Assembly: GCA_041390125.1 (NCBI GenBank)
Contig: JAWKQN010000022.1
Coordinates: 5,451 to 69,450 of the forward strand
DNA: 64,000 bases
Source of the DNA: Gemmatimonadota bacterium
GTDB lineage: Bacteria; Gemmatimonadota; Gemmatimonadetes; Longimicrobiales; Gaopeijiaceae
Direction of reading: 5' to 3'
A program made the position numbers and the translations under genes. Below are positions 28,125 to 35,089 of this stretch, piece after piece (the first letter of the stretch is position 1; each line of letters begins with the position of its first letter). Under the pieces are notes generated by a model that saw nothing but the letters and a program-made list of their open reading frames with translations, was not told the DNA's origin and searched no databases.

Positions 28125-28215
28125 GGCGTTCCCAGGGGTTTTGCGGGACGTCCGCCGGCGCTCGGAGGACGTGGCAAAGATCCCGGCGCCAGAATCACCA
28201 TTCAAGGGCAATTCG

Positions 28216-28233
28216 GTAACGGAACGGTGACAA
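28216..28233 (-). promoter_or_regulatory. candidate Pho box upstream of pstS
   Basis: On the minus strand TTGTCAC (28227-28233), a 4-nt spacer and CCGTTAC (28216-28222) form a direct repeat with an 11-nt period, the layout of PhoB-binding sites (CTGTCAT-N4-CTGTCAT). It lies between the PP2C stop and pstS, 92 bp from the pstS ATG. No PhoB/PhoR gene is present in the window, and the second half-site matches weakly. Confidence 0.45.
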
Positions 28234-28251
28234 CGACCCGCGGCCGCGCGG

Positions 28252-29103
28252 TCAGGGTCCCGGTGGCCCCGCCCCCACGGAGCCGTTGCCCGGGGTCGAC
28301 GCCCTCCGAGGTCCCCGGAAGAGGATGAGGGTGACGTCGTCCTCCTTGGACGGCTGTCCGTCCCGCTCCTCCGCCATCCGCGACACGACCTGGCCGGACA
28401 GGCCGTCGAGGGCGCCCCGGAGCGGTCCCTTGCGGATCCCCGCCACGATCTCGCTCTCGAGCAGGTTGTCGAAGAGACCGTCCGTGGCGAGGAGGAGGGT
28501 ATCGAGCGGCGCCAACCGGAGCGGGGGGCTGACGTCGATCCGCATCTCCCGGTTCCCGACGTGGTTGGAGATCACATGGCGCTCCTCGTGGAACAGCGCC
28601 GAATCGCCGTCGAGCACGCCCGACGCCACCGCATACCCCACCGGCGAGTGCGACACGGTCCGATACTTGATCCGCCCGCGGCTGCCGACGAGCCACATCT
28701 CGGAATCACCGGCATGGTAGGAGCGAGCCACGCCTCCGACCACCGTGACGACGGCCAGGGTCGTCGCGGCCCCCAGACCCAGGTCCAGGATGGCGGCGTT
28801 CGCCTCCTCGAACGCCCGCATGACGCGCTCGCGGAGCGGCACGTCCGGGCGTTCGGCGACGCGGGTCAGGTGTTCGATGGCGAGGTGCGAGGCCAGTTCG
28901 CCGCTTCGGGCCCCACCGACCCCGTCGGCCACGGCCAGGACGATCCCATCGTCCTCGATGGGGATGACCGCGGCCGCGTCCTCACTGACGCCAGCGTGTT
29001 GGGGGTGCGCGCGGCACAGCACGCCGATCCGGCCCCAGGGACCGTCCAGGGTGTCGACGACGCCGGCCCCGGTGTCGCGATAGCTGCGGGGAGTGGCGTT
29101 CAT
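28252..29103 (-). CDS. PP2C-family Ser/Thr protein phosphatase
   Basis: 283 residues. Metal-binding motifs are SEDAAAV near the N-terminus, VADGVGG (about 58-64), TDGLFDN (about 200) and KEDDVTLI near the C-terminus. The enzyme dephosphorylates Ser/Thr in an Mn/Mg-dependent manner in the cytoplasm. Its ATG overlaps the kinase stop as ATGA, marking a kinase-phosphatase pair made from one message. It is immediately upstream of pstS on the same strand, so readthrough into the phosphate operon is possible. Confidence 0.92.
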   Translation of the reverse strand: MNATPRSYRDTGAGVVDTLDGPWGRIGVLCRAHPQHAGVSEDAAAVIPIEDDGIVLAVADGVGGARSGELASHLAIEHLTRVAERPDVPLRERVMRAFEEANAAILDLGLGAATTLAVVTVVGGVARSYHAGDSEMWLVGSRGRIKYRTVSHSPVGYAVASGVLDGDSALFHEERHVISNHVGNREMRIDVSPPLRLAPLDTLLLATDGLFDNLLESEIVAGIRKGPLRGALDGLSGQVVSRMAEERDGQPSKEDDVTLILFRGPRRASTPGNGSVGAGPPGP

Positions 29104-30434
29104 CCCGCGTGCGGTCCGAGCCCGTGGGCGCACCAGGGGCACCAGCTCCAGAACGCGCCGTAGATGCCGTTGTGGCACCGGCCACAGCGCTGTGTGGAGT
29201 CGGGCACCGGCCACGCGCGCCGCACCTTCGTGCGGCACCAGGGGCAGTAGCGCATGAACGGCATGAGGTCCTTTCGCGTGCAGGAAGGGTTGCGGCAGGT
29301 GGCGCTGTAGCGCCGGTCCGGGTACGCGCGACCGGACCCGTCGCCGATCGACGGTCCATAGCACCAGGCGCAGTACTTCCAGTCCTTCTTGACCCCCCGC
29401 TGACACCGCGGACACGTGGCGGGGAAGCGGCTCTCGCCGACGATCTGCTCGAGCTCCTGGCGACACCATGGACACCACGACATCGCTTCGCTGACGGGGC
29501 CGCCGCAGTGGGGGCAGCCGTGCACGGCTTCGACCGCACGCCCGTGCTCCCGCTTGAACTCCCGGAACCGCACGTCCTGCCAGCGACTCCCGTTCGAGCT
29601 GCGGCGCAGGCGCCGCGTCTTCTTGCGCGTCACATGCGCCAGCGCCCGGGGCTTGAGGCGTTGGAAGGCCGTGTACATCTGGTCGGCCGTCTGATAGCGC
29701 TTGCGGCCGTCCACCTCGATGGCGCGCAGGATGAGCTCGACCATCTCCGGATGCAGCCGCTCCTTCAGACGGCGCTCTCCGGGAAGGGGCCGCTCGAAGG
29801 GCCACTCGGGCAGATGGCCGGAGAACATCCGGTAGAGGACCAGGCCGGCGGAGAAGACGTCGGACCGCAACGAGGGCCGGCCCATCGCCTGCTCCGGAGC
29901 GATATAGCCCACGGTCCCGGATCCCGAGCCCCGCACCGTGCGCTGCACCACCTTCGCGATCCCGAAGTCCGTCAGACGCAGGCGGTTGCGCGGGAAGAGG
30001 ATGAGGTTCTCCGGCTTGACGTCGCAGTGCACGATGCGGCGCCGATGCGCATACGCCAGTCCGTCCAGGAGCTGCTCGGCGTAGGCGAGGGCCGTCTTGG
30101 TGGCCAGGCGGGTCTTGAGCCGATCGTGCAGGGTCTCCTCGCCCAGCGGAGTGGCGATGACGAAGTGCCCGTCGATGATCTGGGCGTTCTTGATGGGCAG
30201 GATGTTGGGATGGTCGAGCGACGCGACCAGCCGCGCCTCCTGGCGGAAGACCTTGAGGAGCCGGTCCGACAGCAGGCGCGCGTGCGGCACCTTGAGCGCG
30301 ACGCGCACGCCTTCCACGGTGTCCATCGCCAGGAAGACATTGGCGAAGCCACCGCGCGCCAGGCGCTTCTCGAGGCGGTACTTGCCCAGCCGCTGTCCCC
30401 CGCGCAGGGGTCTGGCTTCCTTGTGGGACGTCAA
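29100..30434 (-). CDS. Hanks-type Ser/Thr protein kinase with four C-terminal zinc ribbons
   Basis: 444 residues from a TTG at 30434 (AGGTGGAAG precedes it); the frame is open further upstream but gives a Pro-rich run reaching into the divergent gene. The kinase domain (about 16-280) has glycine loop ARGGFANV, VALK, an HCDVKPEN catalytic loop in place of HRD, DFG and an APEQ-type end (IAPEQ). There is no transmembrane helix, so it is cytosolic, unlike most PknB kinases. Residues 305-440 hold eight Cys knuckles (CPHC, CPWC, CPRC, CAWC, C-x4-C, CPWC, CGRC, CPWC), giving four zinc ribbons. Such ribbons could bind nucleic acid, ribosomes or protein partners. It is coupled to the PP2C gene. Confidence 0.88.
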   Translation of the reverse strand: MTSHKEARPLRGGQRLGKYRLEKRLARGGFANVFLAMDTVEGVRVALKVPHARLLSDRLLKVFRQEARLVASLDHPNILPIKNAQIIDGHFVIATPLGEETLHDRLKTRLATKTALAYAEQLLDGLAYAHRRRIVHCDVKPENLILFPRNRLRLTDFGIAKVVQRTVRGSGSGTVGYIAPEQAMGRPSLRSDVFSAGLVLYRMFSGHLPEWPFERPLPGERRLKERLHPEMVELILRAIEVDGRKRYQTADQMYTAFQRLKPRALAHVTRKKTRRLRRSSNGSRWQDVRFREFKREHGRAVEAVHGCPHCGGPVSEAMSWCPWCRQELEQIVGESRFPATCPRCQRGVKKDWKYCAWCYGPSIGDGSGRAYPDRRYSATCRNPSCTRKDLMPFMRYCPWCRTKVRRAWPVPDSTQRCGRCHNGIYGAFWSWCPWCAHGLGPHAG

Positions 30435-30708
30435 CTTCCACCTGTCCGGTGTCTCACGGCGACCGTCGTACGGCCGTGCTACCCCACCCTGCAGGTCGGG
30501 GTCTCCGCGCGTCGCGGGGAACCTCACGGGCCGCGCTTCGAGTATGGGCTGGGGAGCAGGTTCCGGGAAGCACGGGGCCCGAGGCCGCCACGGATCCGGT
30601 CTTGGATCCCCCGCAGCCCAGCGCGGTCGCAGCCCGGATCCGGTCCACGAGGACCCACCTCGCGCATCACCCGCAGCCCACGGCCGTTGGCGAAGGCCAC
30701 CGAGGATC

Positions 30709-31641
30709 ATGGAACGCATCGAGATTCCCAATCTGGCGACCTACAGCCCCTTCTCGCTCTCCGACGTGATGGTGGGAGCGCCGCTGGCGGCGCGTCTCGT
30801 GCTCGGGGCCACGCCGCTGGGACGCGCCGTACAGGCGGCGGCCTTCATGGGCTACGCGGGCAGCGCATTGCTGGACTGGGCCGTCCGCATGGGCGTGCGG
30901 CGCGTGGACTTCGAGCGCGAGTTCGGCGCCGACGTGCATCGCCTGGACCCGATGCCGCGGGAGGTGCGCCAGCGGGAGGTCACCGCGCTGGTGGAGCGAC
31001 TCAACGACGGCTACACGGACGAGCGGGTGCCGCGCGCGGAGCTGGCCCGTCGGGCGAACCGGCGGCTCACCGACTATCTCGCCACGCTCACCGGGCAGGT
31101 GGTGGAGACGAGCTCGGAGATCCGGGGAATGACGCTGGCCGGTGTGCTGCTGCCGTTCGCGCATGGCGCCTGCGACATCGTCTCGGGCGACATCGCCATC
31201 TTCCGCGACACCGGGGTGTTCGAGGGGCACATCCTGGCCCACGAGCTCGTGCACCGCAGGGGGTACTTCAAGGAGCTGCACGCGCAGGTGCTCGCCCACC
31301 TGGCCCTGGCGACGTCCGGGGATCCGGTGCTCGTGCAATCGACGCTCGCCGAGCGCTTGAACCGCAACGTGCAGACGCTCGCCAGGGAGGACCTCGCCGA
31401 GCACCGGCGCCTGGTCGAGCGGTCCGGCCTGCGGCCCGAGCTCGCCTCCTCCTTCCTGGCGGTGCTGCCGGAAGGCACCCGCAGCGGCGTCTCCGACGCG
31501 CTGCGTCAGCTCTACGACGCGCGCATGCGTCTGACGGGGCAGAACGGGCTCAGCGACTACTGGGAGGGATTCACGAACTTCCTGTGGACCTTCCAGCGCG
31601 GGACCGAGGCCCGCCAGCCGCGGGCCCACGCCCGCATCTAG
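30709..31641 (+). CDS. zincin-type protein with HELVH motif (DUF3810-like)
   Basis: 310 residues; ATG at 30709 with GAGGA just upstream. The sequence is mostly helical, with one hydrophobic stretch near residues 20-55. The motif HILAHELVHRRGYFKELHAQ, about residues 180-200, has HExxH followed by a Glu and further histidines, as in DUF3810-type membrane-linked metallopeptidases. I infer zinc-dependent protease activity. It is divergent from the zinc-ribbon kinase. Substrate and location are uncertain. Confidence 0.65.
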   Translation: MERIEIPNLATYSPFSLSDVMVGAPLAARLVLGATPLGRAVQAAAFMGYAGSALLDWAVRMGVRRVDFEREFGADVHRLDPMPREVRQREVTALVERLNDGYTDERVPRAELARRANRRLTDYLATLTGQVVETSSEIRGMTLAGVLLPFAHGACDIVSGDIAIFRDTGVFEGHILAHELVHRRGYFKELHAQVLAHLALATSGDPVLVQSTLAERLNRNVQTLAREDLAEHRRLVERSGLRPELASSFLAVLPEGTRSGVSDALRQLYDARMRLTGQNGLSDYWEGFTNFLWTFQRGTEARQPRAHARI

Positions 31642-31764
31642 GGAGAGCACCGCAGCGCGGACGCCGCCCCCCCGGGCCAGGTCGATGAGCGCTGGCGACG
31701 GGATTTCCTGCGTAGGGGACAGATGCCGGCCCCCGCCGGCGGGTCCCGTACGCCGTGAGGTCCC

Positions 31765-34332
31765 ATGCGATCGCCCGCCCTGCTCCGACTCTGTACCGTG
31801 CTGGTCTTCGCCGCCCTGGCCGCCTGCGACAGCGGTTCGGACGGCACCGATCCGCCCGCCGTCACGGTGAGCGCCACCCCCACCTCCCTGGCCCTCCTGG
31901 TCGGAGACACCGCCACGGTCTCGGCGACCGTCTCGGGAGGATCGGCGTCCGTGGTCTGGACCTCGTCGGCCCAGTCCGTGGCGTCCGTGGACGCCCAGGG
32001 CCGGGTGCAGGCCCTCTCGGCCGGGACGGCCACCCTGACGGCCACGGCCGGCGCGGCGAGCGCGGACGTGTCCGTCCAGGTGAGCGCCGCCGCGCCGACC
32101 CTGTCCGTCGGAGCCATCACCCAGGGGGGGCAGCCGGTCGGCAGCGCCCCCCTGGCCGGGACCTTCCAGGTCTCCGTCGAATGGGACGGGCTGCCCAACA
32201 CGTTCGAGGGGACCGTCACCATCCTTCTCGACGACGTCCCCTTCGGCCGCGCGCCCGTCTCGGGGGGCGCGGGTGGGGGCGGTGGGGCGGCCGCGGCGGC
32301 CTTCGTGCGCGGGCAGGCGACGGTGGACGTGCCCATGCCGGTCTCGGCGATCAGCGGCGACCTGCTGCAGAACGGAACCACCTCCGTCACCGCGGCGTTG
32401 GCCACCCTGCAGGGCGTCCCCGTCGGCACCGTTGCGCAGGGCGGCACCATCAACGCGCAGAACCCATCGGGCGCGACGCTCCGCCTCCGCGGATTGGGAG
32501 GCTCGTCCGTCGCGCTGAACGGCACGCTCTACATGCCGGGCGGCCTGGACGTGGAGATCCGCCGGGTGGGCCTGGACGGCCTGGACCTGACCGCGGCCGA
32601 CCTCGAGCTGGTCGAGGTGCTCCGCGGTCCGCAGGGCACGCTCTACGGCGGAAATGCCGTGGGCGGCGTGGTCAACCTCGTCCTCCCCTCCTCGCAGACC
32701 CATCCGGCGGGGCTGGCGGGGGTGGAGGGCACCTTCCGCTTCGACTCCATCTGGGCCCGTCGGAGCGACGGATCGCGGGTGCGCGAGCCCGTGTTCGACG
32801 TCGTGATCGACGGCTCGCTCCGCCTGGCGGCGCCGTACGAGCTCGGTCTGGACTACGTCGGCCCCACCTTCGACGGCGCGTTCACGTTCCCGCCGGTCGG
32901 TGAGCGCTGGTATGGTGCAGGGTTCACGGCGGAGGAGATCGCGGCCGTGACCGGCTTCCGGTGGTCGGATCCGTCCCCCACCGTCGTGGACCTCGGGGCA
33001 GGCCTCACCGGGTGCGAGATGCGGATCGGCGACTCCTACGCCTCGCTCACCCCGTTCACGTCGACGGACGGCATGGCGGAGACCACCGGCCTCAGCCGGT
33101 ACCTGGCCGCCCTCTGCCGCGACGCGATGGACAACACGGCGGAGCATCGCTTCCGCGCGGGCAATGTCGACTACCGCATCGGGGTGGACCTCACCGGCCC
33201 GCAGATCTCGTGGAGCACGGGCAGCGGATTCCTGGCGGACCGCGCCACGAATCCGGCGGGTTCGCTGGCGGCCTGGACCGCGAGCGACGCCGCGAGTGGT
33301 CTCTCCCCGGAGACCTGGGCCCGGCTCGAACGCTACGCTCCGGGTCTCACGCCGGCGGATGCCTGCATCACGGGGGACGCGAGCGGCGGCACGTGCGAGC
33401 CCGTGCAGGTGCAGCTGTCCACACCGCTCCGCTACGACGCCTGGTCGATCTCCCCGAACCCGGGGTGGTACTCGCTCCAGATCGGCGCGGGCGACAAGGC
33501 GGGCAACCTCGGCCTCTCGACGGCGTTGCGGTACGTGCGCGACGAGGTCGCGCCCACGCTCTCCCCCACCGTCTCCTGGGACGGGACGCTGGCCGCGGGC
33601 CAGGACGAATCCTTCGCGGTCGATGCGAGCGACGACTTCGATCTGTACAAGGAGCAGATGTGGCTGGAGTACGGGACCATCCGGATCGGAACGCTGCCGG
33701 GTCGGATCTCGCTGCGGTTCGACGACATCTATGAGCAGTCGCATACGCTCGCGGCGACGCTGCGACCGTACGGCAGCCTGGAGACGGTGCAGAGCGCGTC
33801 GTTCCCCCGACCCAGCGGCACCATCCGGGGCCTGGAGCGCCTCCGCGCCCTGATCCGCGATGCCGGGGGCAACACCACCACCACGGAGCTGGCGCTGGGC
33901 GGCACGTTGAGCCCGCGCCCCGGCACCTTCGGGCCGGTGGGCGGGATGGATTGGTGGCAGATCAAGTCGGCTCCGACCGTCTGCGTGGACAAGGGAGGAG
34001 GCTGCGGGGCATCGCCCACCAGCGCGGCGCTCGAGGTCGAAGCCCGCATTCCGGCGGGGGCCAGCCTCCCCGTGGTCGGTGCCCGGTTCCTGATCGGCAC
34101 CGCCGGCCTGGACGGCGCGGGCGACGTGTGGATGCCGCTGGGCACCGGCAGCACCGTCTCCGTGCAGGACAATGGGTCGTGGTTCCAGCACTACTTCCGG
34201 GAGACGGTGGATTTCAGCACGCTCCCGCTCCGCTCCGGCCAGCAGTACTGGCTGGCCGCCGTGGGCGTGGATGCGGACGGGAACGGGCTGCTGAGCGGAA
34301 AGGTCGCGCTGAGCCTCGACTTCCGCTTCTGA
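31765..34332 (+). CDS. Ig-like surface lipoprotein containing a TonB plug-like segment
   Basis: 855 residues. Signal peptide with lipobox ALAAC at Cys21. A BIG2 domain covers about 30-112. Residues about 235-310 then read like the second half of a TonB receptor plug: RLRGLGG near 238, followed by LVEVLRGPQGTLYGGNAVGG (about 280-300) and VVNLV. No 22-strand barrel follows. Instead there are further Ig-like modules (for example GPQISW...WTASDAASGL, about 475-515, and a second near 600) and a C-terminal beta region ending in Phe. It is most likely an outer-membrane-anchored protein in which a plug-like fold has been reused. An assembly error is unlikely because the frame is intact throughout. 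Confidence 0.8.
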   Translation: MRSPALLRLCTVLVFAALAACDSGSDGTDPPAVTVSATPTSLALLVGDTATVSATVSGGSASVVWTSSAQSVASVDAQGRVQALSAGTATLTATAGAASADVSVQVSAAAPTLSVGAITQGGQPVGSAPLAGTFQVSVEWDGLPNTFEGTVTILLDDVPFGRAPVSGGAGGGGGAAAAAFVRGQATVDVPMPVSAISGDLLQNGTTSVTAALATLQGVPVGTVAQGGTINAQNPSGATLRLRGLGGSSVALNGTLYMPGGLDVEIRRVGLDGLDLTAADLELVEVLRGPQGTLYGGNAVGGVVNLVLPSSQTHPAGLAGVEGTFRFDSIWARRSDGSRVREPVFDVVIDGSLRLAAPYELGLDYVGPTFDGAFTFPPVGERWYGAGFTAEEIAAVTGFRWSDPSPTVVDLGAGLTGCEMRIGDSYASLTPFTSTDGMAETTGLSRYLAALCRDAMDNTAEHRFRAGNVDYRIGVDLTGPQISWSTGSGFLADRATNPAGSLAAWTASDAASGLSPETWARLERYAPGLTPADACITGDASGGTCEPVQVQLSTPLRYDAWSISPNPGWYSLQIGAGDKAGNLGLSTALRYVRDEVAPTLSPTVSWDGTLAAGQDESFAVDASDDFDLYKEQMWLEYGTIRIGTLPGRISLRFDDIYEQSHTLAATLRPYGSLETVQSASFPRPSGTIRGLERLRALIRDAGGNTTTTELALGGTLSPRPGTFGPVGGMDWWQIKSAPTVCVDKGGGCGASPTSAALEVEARIPAGASLPVVGARFLIGTAGLDGAGDVWMPLGTGSTVSVQDNGSWFQHYFRETVDFSTLPLRSGQQYWLAAVGVDADGNGLLSGKVALSLDFRF

Positions 34333-34456
34333 TGCGCCTGGTGGACGAGCCGGTCCGGTGCCTGGGCCGGGCCGGCTTGTTCACCGTGCGCCCCCGGGCG
34401 CAGGTTGGGGCAGGCTCCGCCCTGTCGCGGAGGCCGGACCGAAGCCCCCCGCGCCC

Positions 34457-35089
34457 ATGCTCCCGAGCCCCGATCCCCCGTCGTCCGGCGCCGTCACGCG
34501 CCTCCTGCTCGACCTCCGCGGAGGGGACGAGCGGGCCGTGGACCATCTGCTGCCCCTGCTCTACGAGGAGCTGCGCATCCTGGCGGCGCAGCGGCTGCGC
34601 CACGAACGACCCGGGCACACGTTGGGTGCGACCGCGCTGGTGCACGAGGCGTACCTCAAGCTGGTGGATCAGTCGCGCGTGGAATGGCAGAGCCGCGCGC
34701 ATTTCCTCGCCGTCGCGTCGCAGGCCATGCGCCGCATCCTCATCAACCACGCGGAGGCGCGTCAGGCGGCGAAGCGTGGTGGAGGCGCCGCGCACGTCCC
34801 GCTCGACGAGGTCGCCGACCTGCTCACGGAGGCTCAGGTGGCCGAGCTCGTGGCGCTGGAACGGGCGCTCGCCGACCTGGAGCGCGTCAATCCGCGCGGT
34901 GCGCACGTGGTGACATATCGCTTCTTCGGCGGATTGACCTTCGACGAGATCGCCGAGGCCATGGGGATCGCCCCCATCACGGCGCGTCGGAGCTGGGATG
35001 CCGCGCGTGCCTGGTTGCGCCGGGCGCTCCGCGAGGACCTTCCCGGCTGGGCCGGCCCGGTGGACGGCGCCGAGGACGGAGCGCGGTGA
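34457..35089 (+). CDS. ECF sigma factor of the kinase-associated (TIGR02999-like) type
   Basis: 210 residues from ATG 34457. Region sigma2 includes LLPLLYEELRILAA, LRHERPGHTLGATALVHEAYLKL and the MRRILINHAEARQAAKRGG segment typical of this ECF subfamily. Region sigma4 (about 135-195) has the helix-turn-helix LTFDEIAEAMGI. It directs RNA polymerase to a small regulon. Its stop overlaps the downstream kinase start as GTGA, so the pair is coupled. No anti-sigma gene is adjacent; the kinase is the likely regulator. Confidence 0.92.
   Translation: MLPSPDPPSSGAVTRLLLDLRGGDERAVDHLLPLLYEELRILAAQRLRHERPGHTLGATALVHEAYLKLVDQSRVEWQSRAHFLAVASQAMRRILINHAEARQAAKRGGGAAHVPLDEVADLLTEAQVAELVALERALADLERVNPRGAHVVTYRFFGGLTFDEIAEAMGIAPITARRSWDAARAWLRRALREDLPGWAGPVDGAEDGAR

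Noticed and set aside
30667..34191. Long minus-strand frame opposite the zincin and Ig-like lipoprotein
   Set aside because: Translation is Arg/Gly/Ala low complexity without domains; the plus-strand proteins have clear family motifs and signal peptides.
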